Positions 16,092-26,153 of a DNA stretch of 64,000 bases are shown here, piece by piece; position 1 is the first letter of the stretch, and each line of letters begins with the position of its first letter. Source of the stretch: Deltaproteobacteria bacterium UBA2409 (GTDB lineage: Bacteria; Bdellovibrionota_C; UBA2361; DDRT01); assembly GCA_002343185.1 (NCBI GenBank), contig DDRT01000001.1, forward strand, positions 20,683 through 84,682, given 5' to 3'. The notes beneath the pieces are model-generated. The model saw only the letters and a list, made by a program, of their open reading frames with translations. It had not been told where the DNA came from and ran no database searches. The position numbers were made by a program, and so were the translations under genes.

Positions 16092-16902
16092 CTCCTGAAA
16101 GCTTCATAAAATCGTAGTTAAATTCAATTGTAAAAAGCCTTGATTCAGTTCCTTGGGAAAGTTCCCAGAAGTAGATTCCTTCTGGTATCTGAATGAAACG
16201 TCCCCACCCAACTACCCGACCTTCTCCACCTGAAGTTGGTCCAGCAGCACGATTAGTCTCGCTTTGAACTGATTTTGGAGGGGGTTTTGGATAAATTTTT
16301 AGCCCTCTCTCATCTGCTTCATCACGAACAAGTCTTTCAACATCTTTAACTCTATCTGCAGGTATTATGTAAAATGAGTAATCACTATCAGCTGTGTTGT
16401 AGGTGATTATTTTATTTAGATAAACAACAACGGTTTCTCTTAGGGCTACGTTTTTTAGGTAAGGGTAAGCCTCAAGCCCACTTTGAAACTGCGATACAGC
16501 GAAGTTATTGAGTGCCAGGCCATTCACTGTAACCTTTCCATCTTCTTCTACGTATGAAGTAATCCAGGCTCTTTCTGGTAAAGCCCTGTTAAGATCTTCA
16601 AAAAGCCTTACTGGTCCAATCTGTTGAAGCTTAACTTTAGCTATACTCTGCGCTATCTCCTCAAGTTCAGATTTTCTAGTATCAAGCTCTGCAACCTCGC
16701 TTGTTTTTTCCTTAATTAGAGCTAAGTCTGTTCTAAGTCCTGTAATCTGTCGCTTAGATTCTGATATCTGTCCTGATAGAATCAAATACTGAATTCCAAG
16801 AAGTAAAACTACACCTAAAAAAACAGCTCCTCCAATTGCACTTGTAGCTCTTCTGATTGCTGTCGAATCATCCGGTTCTGAGAGAAGGTTTATCTTAATC
16901 AT
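16069..16902 (-). CDS. pilN: type IV pilus inner-membrane assembly protein PilN
   Basis: About 277 aa. The start is placed at ATG 16902 because MIKINLL is the conserved PilN N-terminus that binds PilM. A longer TTG frame reaches 16917. GGAG lies nine bases upstream of 16902. The order is cytoplasmic leader, membrane segment (AVFLGVVLLLGIQYLIL), coiled coil, and a periplasmic domain with LNRALPERAWITSYVEEDGKV. The C-terminal region after about residue 200 is longer than in typical PilN and includes a Gly/Arg-rich stretch. Confidence 0.94.
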   Translation of the reverse strand: MIKINLLSEPDDSTAIRRATSAIGGAVFLGVVLLLGIQYLILSGQISESKRQITGLRTDLALIKEKTSEVAELDTRKSELEEIAQSIAKVKLQQIGPVRLFEDLNRALPERAWITSYVEEDGKVTVNGLALNNFAVSQFQSGLEAYPYLKNVALRETVVVYLNKIITYNTADSDYSFYIIPADRVKDVERLVRDEADERGLKIYPKPPPKSVQSETNRAAGPTSGGEGRVVGWGRFIQIPEGIYFWELSQGTESRLFTIEFNYDFMKLSGGVSEEAS

Positions 16903-17953
16903 ATACCTTGTCTCCAAAACTACGGAGTGCTAGCCCAACACTCACTGAATAAGCTGCCGGAGCTTTTAAGCTCGCCTTTTCCTTGTATGTAACATTTCTG
17001 AATGGATCTATAATGAAAGTCTCAACCTCTGACCTCTCCGAGAAAGCCTCTAAAAGGCCTCTAGTATGTGCTGCTCCACCGGATAATACGACGCAATCTA
17101 CCCCTGTATCAGCAGCACTACAGAAGAATGTAAGCTGCCTATGAAGCTCTGAGGCAACGTGCTCAACGTTCTTTGCTAGAATATCCAAAGCAGCTTCTCT
17201 TAGTCTTTCGTCTCCAACCATCTCCATCTGCTTTAATTTTTCAGCCTCTTCTTCGCTCATTCCAAAAACATCAGTTAAAGATTGAGTGATATAATCTCCC
17301 CCAATATTTACATCACCGCAAAAAAGCGATTGTCCTTTATTGATTAAATTTACTGCTGAGTATTTAGAGCCTATCTCAACTAACGCAACTGTTTTTTCAA
17401 AATACTCAGGATAGTTCGCCTCAAACGCATTTTGAACTGCAAAATATTCAACATCGCAGATACCTGGCTCGATACCAGTCACTGTGACTGTTTCAACAAA
17501 CCTATCGATTACATCATTTTTGACTGCTACAACAAGAATTTCTAGCTGATTCTTTCCAGCCTCACCAAGTACATGAAAATCAAGTCTCACTGCATTAATT
17601 GAATGAGGTATTAAACTTGCTGCTTCAAACTGAATAGTATCTGCAAGCTCTTTAATGTTCGTTTGATTAACCTTGTGCCTTTTTGTAAAAACACTTGGCG
17701 CAGGAACTGCAAATACTCCTCTATAAACTTTTGGATCAAAGTCAGCTCCAGCAGATCTAAGAGCATCTGCTACTACTGACGGCTGTGAGATGGTGTTGTT
17801 CTGGACTACATCTTTTGGCAGTGCGCAGGTTCCAAGCTGTACTACGTTGTAACCACCGCTTCTCTCTTTAAGTTCGATGAACTTTGCAGAGCTACCTCCA
17901 ATATCAATTCCAACAAACTTAAATTTCTGTTTAAAAAGATCAATAAAACTCAT
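16895..17953 (-). CDS. pilM: type IV pilus ATPase-fold protein PilM
   Basis: 352 aa, an actin-like cytoplasmic protein that caps the PilNO platform. Visible elements are the phosphate-1 motif FVGIDIGGSSAKFIELK, the second phosphate site VALVEIGSKYSAVNLI, and CVVLSGGAAHTRGLLEAFSE. Length and order are standard. First gene of the pil transcript, 46 bases from the divergent priA frame. Confidence 0.95.
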   Translation of the reverse strand: MSFIDLFKQKFKFVGIDIGGSSAKFIELKERSGGYNVVQLGTCALPKDVVQNNTISQPSVVADALRSAGADFDPKVYRGVFAVPAPSVFTKRHKVNQTNIKELADTIQFEAASLIPHSINAVRLDFHVLGEAGKNQLEILVVAVKNDVIDRFVETVTVTGIEPGICDVEYFAVQNAFEANYPEYFEKTVALVEIGSKYSAVNLINKGQSLFCGDVNIGGDYITQSLTDVFGMSEEEAEKLKQMEMVGDERLREAALDILAKNVEHVASELHRQLTFFCSAADTGVDCVVLSGGAAHTRGLLEAFSERSEVETFIIDPFRNVTYKEKASLKAPAAYSVSVGLALRSFGDKVYD

Positions 17954-18035
17954 TTAGCACCAAATAGTAGCGATGCTCAGAAAAGCTCGCTAGTATAGGA
18001 TGTTAGATGTTTTTTATTCGACTCAGCTTAGAACG

Positions 18036-20105
18036 ATGTTCGTACAAATAGCAGTACCTCCCCTACCAGAGCCGCTCTGGTACTCCGTGCCTGAGCTGTT
18101 TTTGAGCAATGTTTCGCTCGGAGCGCAAGTTGAGGTTCCCTTAGGAAGTAGAAAAGAAATTGGATACATTGTTTTAATTCAAGACAAAGTCGATCTAACC
18201 TATGAGGTTAAAGAGATTTTAAGTGAGCCTATTCGATGCTTTAAAGATATCTGGCTATTAGAATGGATATCAAAATACTACTGCGAGCCGATCTCTAAAG
18301 TTCTTGATACAGCTGCTCCAAAAATTATTCCAATCAAAAAATCAAAGTGGATATATAAAGAAGCTGGTGCAAACACTAATAACGACAAGCTAAGTAACTT
18401 ACTAAGCAAACTTCCACAAAAAGCTTCTCAGCTAAAATCTAAAGCTACATTAAAGGAAGCCCTAAATTTAGGGTTATGCAGATCTGTCGAAGTTGAAGAT
18501 ATTCCTGTTAATGCTCAGGTTCCAGATTGGGTCAAAAGAGATCTAGAATTAAACGAATATCAGATAAAAGCTGTAGAAAGAATTGAAAGTGGTGGGACAT
18601 TTCTATTATTTGGTGCTACTGGAAGCGGGAAAACGGAAGTTTATATTGAGCTTGCAAAAAAAACGATTAAAGCAGGGCGCGGAGTTTTATTTTTAGTTCC
18701 TGAAATCGCCTTAACTCCACAATTAATAGATCGGGTAAGAGGAAGACTAGATTGCGAGATCGCACTTCTTCACTCTGGATTATCACCAAAGCTTAGATAC
18801 TACGGCTGGAGACTTTGTCTTGAAGGAAAATCGAAAGTGGCAATTGGTGCTAGATCCGCAATATTTGCCCCGATAGATGACATAGGATTAATAATAGTAG
18901 ATGAGGAGCATGACTCGTCATATAAGCAAAGTGATGGTCTTAGGTACAATGCAAGAGACTTAGCTCATGTTCTTGCTAAAAAACATAAAGCTACATTGGT
19001 TTTAGGCTCAGCAACTCCAAGCTTAGAAAGCTATTCTCAGGTAAAAGAGATAATTACTCTTCCACCTCAAAGCACTAAGCACTTAATGCTAAGATCCTCT
19101 CTGATAGATCTATCAAAAGAGAGAGACAAAGCATCATCCCACATATCTTCTTCGCTTAAAAAAGAGATAGATTCAGTGTTGGCAAAAAAAGAGCAGATAT
19201 TGATTTTATATAATAGAAGAGGTTTTGCCTCTTATCTTCTTTGTTCAGAGTGTAACAAGCCTGTTTCTTGCCCAAATTGTTCAGTCACTTTAACTTTTTA
19301 CAAAAGAAAAAACATAGTTCAATGTCACTACTGTAATCATACCGGGCTTGCACCACAGTTTTGTTGTGGAAAAGCACTAAAAGAGTGTGGGGCTGGCACT
19401 GAAAGAATTCTTGAGGAGGTGGAAGAGCTTTTCCCGAATGCAAATGTAGCAAAACTTGACCGTGAATCAGTAAAAACCATGGATGAGTACCGAGAGATCT
19501 TAGAGAAAGTGCGGTCTCAGAAGATTGATATATTAGTAGGAACTCAGATGATCGCTAAAGGTCATGATTTACCAAATGTAACATTAGTAGGAGTTCTAAA
19601 TTGCGATATAGGGCTTCATATGCCGGATTTTAGAGCATCCGAGAAAACATTTCAGCTGCTTCTTCAAGCTGGTGGCCGAGCTGGGAGAGATGAAAAACCT
19701 GGGAAAGTAATCTTCCAAACTTTTACCCCTAACCATCCTGCAATAAAAAGTGCTTTAAAAAGAGATTATACTTCGTTTGCTCAAGATGAACTTAAAACAA
19801 GAAAAGAGCTTGGATATCCTCCCTACAAAAAGATCCTTAGAATTTTAGCCCAAAGTGAAAATCAAAGTGAGGGGTTAACGTTACTTTCTGAAATCGCACA
19901 GATCATTAATACCCTTTCAGGTATTACAGTATTGGGACCCGCACCATGCCCTATAGAGAAAATAAAGAAGCACTACAGATTTCATATTCTTTGTAAGGCA
20001 GATAAATCGACTGAGCTTATAGTTATGGTAAATACTCTAAAGAAAACTAAATGGAAAAAAAGCATAAAGGTTTTTTTCGATATTGATCCGCAGGATATGC
20101 TCTAA
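18036..20105 (+). CDS. priA: primosomal replication restart helicase PriA
   Basis: About 689 aa. PriA reloads the replisome at stalled forks. The start is taken at 18036 because MFVQIAVPPLPEPLWYSVPE matches the beginning of the DNA-binding domain; an upstream ATG at 18000 is possible. Helicase motifs are GATGSGKTEVYIEL (I), VDEEHDSSYKQ (II, DEEH), LVLGSATPSLES (III) and GRAGRDEKPGKV (VI region). The zinc domain shows CSEC, CPNC, CHYC and two further cysteines. It converges on the unknown gene at 20114. Confidence 0.95.
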   Translation: MFVQIAVPPLPEPLWYSVPELFLSNVSLGAQVEVPLGSRKEIGYIVLIQDKVDLTYEVKEILSEPIRCFKDIWLLEWISKYYCEPISKVLDTAAPKIIPIKKSKWIYKEAGANTNNDKLSNLLSKLPQKASQLKSKATLKEALNLGLCRSVEVEDIPVNAQVPDWVKRDLELNEYQIKAVERIESGGTFLLFGATGSGKTEVYIELAKKTIKAGRGVLFLVPEIALTPQLIDRVRGRLDCEIALLHSGLSPKLRYYGWRLCLEGKSKVAIGARSAIFAPIDDIGLIIVDEEHDSSYKQSDGLRYNARDLAHVLAKKHKATLVLGSATPSLESYSQVKEIITLPPQSTKHLMLRSSLIDLSKERDKASSHISSSLKKEIDSVLAKKEQILILYNRRGFASYLLCSECNKPVSCPNCSVTLTFYKRKNIVQCHYCNHTGLAPQFCCGKALKECGAGTERILEEVEELFPNANVAKLDRESVKTMDEYREILEKVRSQKIDILVGTQMIAKGHDLPNVTLVGVLNCDIGLHMPDFRASEKTFQLLLQAGGRAGRDEKPGKVIFQTFTPNHPAIKSALKRDYTSFAQDELKTRKELGYPPYKKILRILAQSENQSEGLTLLSEIAQIINTLSGITVLGPAPCPIEKIKKHYRFHILCKADKSTELIVMVNTLKKTKWKKSIKVFFDIDPQDML

Positions 20106-20113
20106 TGAATCAT

Positions 20114-22102
20114 TTAATACCAATCAGGACTAAAAACAGCTCTAGCTGGCAGTCTGGCTCTATACTGTCTTCCTTCATTTTTTAAAAAATCTGTATCACG
20201 CAACAGTTCCATTAATGGATCTCGAAGCTTATGAATGTACTCAAGTACAAACTCTCTTTGATCAGTTCTCATACCAATAATAAATCCTGTGTGCATTCTT
20301 TCTAATAATTGAACTCTTGTAGTTCGATTTACTCGGTCTGACAGCTCACTTCTTGTAGTTCCGGGATCTAAAGTAAGATTCAACCTTAATCCAATTGAAA
20401 ATCGATCTTCCTTTTTCCTACTTCTCCGGGAAATATATACTGAATGTGGAGAGATATAAATCTCAGAGTCTCCCATTATTCTCTCTCTTAGTTGCTTGAG
20501 GGCTTGAGCATCTAAAACGAGATCGAATTTTTTACTAACCGAAGGAGCCTCTCCAAATATTATTTCTATCTCATCAGATCCAAACTCATGTCTTAGAAAC
20601 ATTTCAAAATTTTGGGCAATTCTTGATGCTTTTTTGAAGAATTCTCTTATTTTTGACAACTCTGGTCCCTCGGGGCTGTTCCAGTCAACTCCTGCTACTG
20701 TTGAGTGGGGATCAATTAGAACCAAATTTTCATAGTAGTTATTGATCCCTCCTTCTACTGCTCTTCGGTGATGGGGAAGATAACGATCTACGCAATCCTG
20801 ATGCACTCCGAAAGCCTGTATTGAAAATGGAACGTTGGCATCTTTGTTTGCTCTTTTAATTACATTTAATGATAAAAGTCCTAACTTTGAGGCAATTTTA
20901 TGAGTTTGATCGTCTCCTAAAGATAAGATAGTTCTTAAAAATGCATCTAAGTCGGTACAATAAAATCCAAGATCCTCTCTAGGAGAAATTGCTCTAAGAG
21001 TCTCTTGATATCTTATCATTGATTTATGTCCTTTTACTTTTTTGAGTCCCTCTTCGCTCGTTCCTATAGCTCTAATTATTTGGTCGGAGCCTTTATCCTC
21101 TAGCAAAAGAACCCACTCATTTAACTTAGTTATTCGTAGAACTCCTGATGGAGCGCTACCATTTCGGTCAAGATCCCTTCTCAAAGTTTGGGGAAGTTCC
21201 GCAAATTCGACTCTCTTTATTGTCTTGGGTTTACCATGAATTATGCCATTTTTGAGACAACTTACTGCTTGATGTTCCTCATGAGCCCTATTAGAGGCAT
21301 CTGTCCTACTGTAGGCGATATCATATATTTCATGAGCAATTGATGCAGCCTTTATAAGGGTCGGTTCTTCGAATAAAACGTGATCAGGACTTTCTGCTGT
21401 AAGATCTAAGGAGCAGTTTAGAACAATAGGTAGATCTTCACCTGTATCTCGTAACAATCTATCTATCATACTACCATAGAAATCAGATCTCTCTTTAGGT
21501 GTCATGCTAAATATATATGGTGGGCATAGTGCTACATTTGCTTTTTTAGTATCAAAACCAAACTTGTTATCGATTCTTGCTATCTCAGGTTGAGAAGCGA
21601 TTACTATATTAAGCATATCAGGATCAAAATCGAGAGAATCCTGACTTAAGTGGCACTGTGCTAAATTTGCTGTGTCATGGAGTAAAAGTGTTCGAACTGT
21701 ATATTTTATATGATCTGCTGATAGGTTCTCCCCCTCATCTATTCTACGTTTTAAATCAGCAATACCAACTCTTACTACATCTTTTACATGCGCAAATCTT
21801 GAGATTTTACCAACTAGCATATCAACAGGAACATCTTCAGGATTACCCTGATCTAAACAGTACATCTGAGGGCTTACTGGAAGTTTTTTTAATCGTTGGT
21901 TCAACGATGAGTTCATTATTTCTTCAGAATAGGCCTCTAAAAGCATCCAGAATCTCTGATTACGCGGATCTTTAAAATTATCTTCAACAAATGATGCTGG
22001 AGTAGAAAGATCTTCGAACTGATCACATCGAGGGATCAGACGTGGAATATAGTTAAATCTTAAGGGCGAGATGTGCCTTTCAACAAATTCCTCAATGCTC
22101 AC
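20114..22102 (-). CDS. large unknown protein (662 aa)
   Basis: Not recognised. The long intact frame from a GTG start has ordinary composition, no signal peptide and no membrane segment, so it is probably cytoplasmic. Motif-like patches include HHRRAVEGGINNYYENLVLIDPH, LPIVLNCSLDLTAES and an Arg-rich C-terminus (RQYRARLPARAVFSPDWY). Conserved His, Asp and Arg residues hint at an enzyme, but I cannot assign one. It stands alone, convergent with priA and with its 5' end facing mpl's 3' end 15 bases away, so it may end the VWA/mpl transcript. Confidence 0.75.
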   Translation of the reverse strand: MSIEEFVERHISPLRFNYIPRLIPRCDQFEDLSTPASFVEDNFKDPRNQRFWMLLEAYSEEIMNSSLNQRLKKLPVSPQMYCLDQGNPEDVPVDMLVGKISRFAHVKDVVRVGIADLKRRIDEGENLSADHIKYTVRTLLLHDTANLAQCHLSQDSLDFDPDMLNIVIASQPEIARIDNKFGFDTKKANVALCPPYIFSMTPKERSDFYGSMIDRLLRDTGEDLPIVLNCSLDLTAESPDHVLFEEPTLIKAASIAHEIYDIAYSRTDASNRAHEEHQAVSCLKNGIIHGKPKTIKRVEFAELPQTLRRDLDRNGSAPSGVLRITKLNEWVLLLEDKGSDQIIRAIGTSEEGLKKVKGHKSMIRYQETLRAISPREDLGFYCTDLDAFLRTILSLGDDQTHKIASKLGLLSLNVIKRANKDANVPFSIQAFGVHQDCVDRYLPHHRRAVEGGINNYYENLVLIDPHSTVAGVDWNSPEGPELSKIREFFKKASRIAQNFEMFLRHEFGSDEIEIIFGEAPSVSKKFDLVLDAQALKQLRERIMGDSEIYISPHSVYISRRSRKKEDRFSIGLRLNLTLDPGTTRSELSDRVNRTTRVQLLERMHTGFIIGMRTDQREFVLEYIHKLRDPLMELLRDTDFLKNEGRQYRARLPARAVFSPDWY

Positions 22103-22116
22103 CTAGAAATCTTAAT

Positions 22117-23487
22117 TTACTTATTGATGCTAATCAAAAGCTTCTCAGTTAGCCCATCAAAGCTGCCATTTGACATAACAACCACTAAATCGCGCCCTGA
22201 GAGGTTCTCACTAACTTTTGCAATAATTTCGTCTGTTTCAGAAAGCGCTGCTCCACCTATAGATTTTACAAGAGTATCAACATCAAAAAGATCATTTACA
22301 TTATCATTATGTCTAGGGGTTACTCTTTTAACTATCACACTATCAGCAACCAAAAGAGCAGTCTTATAATCATTTTCAAAGATTTTTCGTCTACTAGTAT
22401 TTGATCTTGGCTCAAAACATACAATCAGCTTCCTGTCAGAATATCTTTCTTTTAGCCCTTTAAGGGTTTCTCTTACAGCTGTAGGATGATGTGCAAAATC
22501 CTCGATAATAACTATTTTCTCAGATTCAAGTTTTACTTCCTGTCTTCTTTTTACACCCCCAAAAGTATCAAAACCTGAAGGATTATTAACCCCAGCTAGC
22601 CTTTGAACTAGCCAAGAACCAACTGCGTTATAGGCATTGTGCTCACCTAGAAGATTGGATCTTATCTCTATTTTTTCACCCTGATAATTGAAAGTTATTA
22701 AATCTTGATTTCTCTTAAAAACAATATCCCCCTCTTCTCCATAAGTAATTAAACGAGCCTTAGAACTCCACACCCTACTCAAGTTTTTTAAATTATCTCC
22801 AGACATAGCAACTACAACAGCATCAGTTGTGCTTAGCACAAGGTCTGTAAATTCTTTATTTATACCTTCTATATTTGGATAGATATCAGCGTGATCGTAC
22901 TCAACTGAAGTCACTAAAAGAATATCTGGTTTATAGAAATCAAATTTAGGAACTTTTGCAAAGAAAGCGCTGTCGTACTCATCGCCTTCAACAACTGAAA
23001 GGTTACCTTTTCCTACATGTAGACTTGACGGAAGCCCAATTACTGAACCTCCAATAAAGTAACTTGGATCTAAATTTTTTAGGCACCAGGCTGTTAGGGC
23101 TGTTGTTGTCGTTTTTCCATGTGTTCCTGAAACTACAATCGACTTTCTTCCTTTAATAACCGTTTCGTAAAGAGCTTGTGGAAAACTAGTATATCTTACG
23201 ACCTTAGAAAGGAGAGGATTATCTTTTCTAATTGCATTGCCAATTACAACAAGATCATTTTCTGGGAGCTCTTCGTAGCCCTTAAATAACTTGATATTAG
23301 ATTTCTTTAAGAGAGAACCTGCTGGCTCCCAAAAATCAGTATCACTTCCTGAAACTTCAAAACCTTCAGTAGACAGGTAAACTGCTAGCTGAGCCATAGC
23401 GATCCCTGCAACCCCTAAAAAATGGACTTTTGATCCTTTTTTTAGTGCGTCTAAAGAAGTTGATCCTATGACTGAAAAATCAGTCAC
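22117..23487 (-). CDS. mpl: UDP-N-acetylmuramate:L-Ala-gamma-D-Glu-meso-DAP ligase
   Basis: 456 aa Mur-ligase family enzyme that reattaches recycled tripeptide to UDP-MurNAc. The N-terminal Rossmann part is HFLGVAGIAMAQLAVYL with VVIGNAIRKDNP (the Mpl-specific VIGNA signature; MurC differs). The ATP site is VSGTHGKTTTTAL. VVEGDEYDSAFFAKVPKF also follows the Mpl rather than MurC pattern. GTG start, 8-base overlap with the coiled-coil gene upstream. Confidence 0.9.
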   Translation of the reverse strand: MTDFSVIGSTSLDALKKGSKVHFLGVAGIAMAQLAVYLSTEGFEVSGSDTDFWEPAGSLLKKSNIKLFKGYEELPENDLVVIGNAIRKDNPLLSKVVRYTSFPQALYETVIKGRKSIVVSGTHGKTTTTALTAWCLKNLDPSYFIGGSVIGLPSSLHVGKGNLSVVEGDEYDSAFFAKVPKFDFYKPDILLVTSVEYDHADIYPNIEGINKEFTDLVLSTTDAVVVAMSGDNLKNLSRVWSSKARLITYGEEGDIVFKRNQDLITFNYQGEKIEIRSNLLGEHNAYNAVGSWLVQRLAGVNNPSGFDTFGGVKRRQEVKLESEKIVIIEDFAHHPTAVRETLKGLKERYSDRKLIVCFEPRSNTSRRKIFENDYKTALLVADSVIVKRVTPRHNDNVNDLFDVDTLVKSIGGAALSETDEIIAKVSENLSGRDLVVVMSNGSFDGLTEKLLISINK

Positions 23488-24142
23488 CCTCTACCTCAGC
23501 AAATTTTTCGTATAGCTGAGCATATTCTATATCAAGTGCATCATAGCGCTTCTTAACTGTGAAATAGCTCTCATTACCTTCTTTAATCTGATCTAAAAGC
23601 TCATCAATTTGAATTTCTGTTCTGGTAAGTTCACTCTTCATTTTCGAGATCTTCTCTGTCAGCTCTACATTCGACTCTAACTCTTTTAGAACCTTATCAA
23701 GCTCGGAAAGGGCTGTAGCTAATTGTTCCTTTAAACTTGCATTTTTATTAGCAAGACCAGATTCTTTTTTCTGAAGAATTTTTAGCTCTTCTTGAGTCTC
23801 GACGTTACTTGCTTCAAGCTCACGCTCAATTTCATCAATCTCTCTAAGCCTTGCTTCAACAGTTTCAAGTTCAGCTTGAGTAATAGTTACCCTTCCGCGC
23901 TCAAGTCTTGCTGCATCTCTTGCATCAATAGCTTGAAGGGCTGTTTCTTTAAGAATATCGAACTCGACAAGCTCTTCCTTAACAGTTTTAGCTTGAGAGA
24001 TAAGATCTTGACGAAGTTTGGTTTCACTCTCCATCTTATTAAGGAGCAATTCACTTGAAGATTTTTTTCCGCTAGCGAAAACGTATAGAACACCTGGGAA
24101 AACAAGGAGTCCTATAATTCCTAAGATTACAACACCTGTCAC
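23480..24142 (-). CDS. membrane-anchored coiled-coil protein
   Basis: 220 aa. One N-terminal membrane segment (VVILGIIGLLVFPGVLYVFA) is followed by an almost continuous charged coiled coil from about residue 30 to the end, with heptad patterns such as LEELESNVELTEKISKMK. It is flanked by overlaps of 4 bases with the VWA gene and 8 bases with mpl. No enzyme motif. It may scaffold the VWA protein at the inner membrane; this is inference from the operon. Confidence 0.8.
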   Translation of the reverse strand: MTGVVILGIIGLLVFPGVLYVFASGKKSSSELLLNKMESETKLRQDLISQAKTVKEELVEFDILKETALQAIDARDAARLERGRVTITQAELETVEARLREIDEIERELEASNVETQEELKILQKKESGLANKNASLKEQLATALSELDKVLKELESNVELTEKISKMKSELTRTEIQIDELLDQIKEGNESYFTVKKRYDALDIEYAQLYEKFAEVEGD

Positions 24143-26121
24143 GAGCTACCCTCCTCTTTAGGGGACTCTTCTTCTGGGATTTCTTCCTGAGGCGGCTCTT
24201 CTTCTTGAGATGATTCCTCTTGTGACACATCTTCTTTAGGAGATTCTCCTTGCGAAGTTTGATCCTGCTCTAATTCGCCCTTAGGCGGAGACCCTCCAGA
24301 AGTAGCTTCTTTTTGTGATTCTGTCTCTTTTTGACCTGAAGAGAATCTAGGATCATTTAAATCTATATATTCTGAGTCTGCTATCTTCTTTAGCTTCTCT
24401 AGTCCAACTTCCATATCTAAGATTGGAGGAAGCTCAGGAAAACTTACTGCCCCACCTGCAATTGCTTTTTTTAGAAATAAAAATGCACCAGCAAATCCAC
24501 CACCCTGCATTAAAAGCATTAGTATTATTGGAACTACTGCACTTGGCTTTTCAGGCTCTTTAGGTTTTTCTTCCTCAATTATAACCTCTGTTACTTCTTG
24601 GCTCGCTGTTCTTTCGAACTGAATTGGCACACTTGTACCCTTGAACTCCGTTTTTCGTTTTGTGATTCCTTCTACGGATGCTGAAATAGTGAATACGCCT
24701 GGAGCAGGGAGTAATGAAGCTGCAGCTTTGTACTCGCCTTCTTTAATTTTTGTAAGGGGAATTTTGAGTTTTTTATTCTCTGCATCGATTGCTACGAGTT
24801 CTAGATCCAACTTTAAAGCGCCATCTAATTCATGTGATAAGTTTACTAATATCTCTTCGGTCTCTTCACTTGGATTTACAGTAACAAGTCGTGGTCTAAC
24901 TCTAAAAGGAATATTCTGATTTCTTTCAAATGTAGGTGCTTTTGCTAAGATTCTAATTCGATACTCCCCAGGCTCTTCAATAGAAACCTCTTTTGAAAAG
25001 ACTCCATCATTTGCGACCTTATCACCATTTTGTCCATCATCAGAAAGTAGATCTCTTAGAATTGGCTCTGATATTTTATCTGTAGGTGAAATCTGAAAGG
25101 CGTACTGCCCTGATGCTGTCATCTCGGGTAACACGACAGGTTTATCTTCTTCAAATAACCTTGCCTGAAGTAAAACTTTCTCTCCGGCTATCATCGATGG
25201 TGGCCAATCTGTAACAAGTTTTAGATTGGTTAAAAGAGTTGCAAACCCTTCATTTCCATCAACCCCAGAAAGCCCCCAGTCTCCAGGAGTTGGACCATTA
25301 ACTGTAACTACATAGAACTTCTGCCCAGTGAACCACTTAACTCCAGCAGGAACATCTGCTTCAGAAATTTTCTGTCCTGCAGGGGATATAAGTTCGACAA
25401 TATCAGTAGCTGTCGATCTATCAATATAAAATGTTGCTTCTTGAATATCTTTATCGATCTTAAATCCACGCTTTGAAAATGGTACAACTTGTGGTTTTTT
25501 AACCGCCAAAAAAAGATCCGCATAGCTTTCATGAATTTTTGTTGCATCAGGAGTGTACCAGTGAACAGCATTTGTGAATGCTGCTAATTGCGACAGAACT
25601 TCTTTATCCACAAGCTCACTGAATGCTAGAGTATAAACTTTTATTCCGCTTTGCCTTAAAGTATTAGCGGTCCCCCCTAAGAGTGAGTTAGTAAGCTCGT
25701 TAGGATCTCCACTTGAGCCTTCCATTTTTCCATCCGAGAGAAGCACGATAACTTGTGAAACATTTTTCCTTGGAGAAACCGATAGAATATTCTCAGCTTC
25801 TTTTACTGCAGTTAAGAGGTTCGTATAAGTTCCTGAGTCTCCGGCTGTTTTTATCAGAGATTTTAGGTCTTCTGCTGGATCGTATTCTGAAAGTGGCCTT
25901 AAGATCCTTGGCGAATCATCAAAGGCAACAATTGAAAGTCTATCTCCCTTTGAAAGAAGCTGAGTAAATAGCTGAGCGCCTTCGTATCTTAAACCTTCTG
26001 GATCGGTAATTCTCATGCTTCCTGATGAGTCAATCAAAAGCACAGCATCGACTGCGTCCCCCTGTTCAGCGGAGAGCCCCGATATTAAGATAAGTAATAA
26101 TGTAATCGCTCGAAACATCAA
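24139..26121 (-). CDS. exported VWA-domain membrane protein
   Basis: 660 aa. The signal peptide (MMFRAITLLLILISGLSAEQ) is followed by a von Willebrand factor A domain with the MIDAS motif DSSGSM near residue 31 and the later metal-ligand region VIVLLSDGK. Ig-like beta domains fill the middle. A single transmembrane helix near residue 540 (VPIILMLLMQGGGFAGAFLFL) precedes a cytoplasmic tail of Glu/Pro/Ser repeats (repeated PxEE and SQEE units). This is a metal-dependent adhesion or protein-protein scaffold in the envelope. First gene of the unit leading to mpl. Confidence 0.85.
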   Translation of the reverse strand: MMFRAITLLLILISGLSAEQGDAVDAVLLIDSSGSMRITDPEGLRYEGAQLFTQLLSKGDRLSIVAFDDSPRILRPLSEYDPAEDLKSLIKTAGDSGTYTNLLTAVKEAENILSVSPRKNVSQVIVLLSDGKMEGSSGDPNELTNSLLGGTANTLRQSGIKVYTLAFSELVDKEVLSQLAAFTNAVHWYTPDATKIHESYADLFLAVKKPQVVPFSKRGFKIDKDIQEATFYIDRSTATDIVELISPAGQKISEADVPAGVKWFTGQKFYVVTVNGPTPGDWGLSGVDGNEGFATLLTNLKLVTDWPPSMIAGEKVLLQARLFEEDKPVVLPEMTASGQYAFQISPTDKISEPILRDLLSDDGQNGDKVANDGVFSKEVSIEEPGEYRIRILAKAPTFERNQNIPFRVRPRLVTVNPSEETEEILVNLSHELDGALKLDLELVAIDAENKKLKIPLTKIKEGEYKAAASLLPAPGVFTISASVEGITKRKTEFKGTSVPIQFERTASQEVTEVIIEEEKPKEPEKPSAVVPIILMLLMQGGGFAGAFLFLKKAIAGGAVSFPELPPILDMEVGLEKLKKIADSEYIDLNDPRFSSGQKETESQKEATSGGSPPKGELEQDQTSQGESPKEDVSQEESSQEEEPPQEEIPEEESPKEEGSS

Positions 26122-26153
26122 CTTTTAAAGGTTATACTACCTATGTGGCTTAA

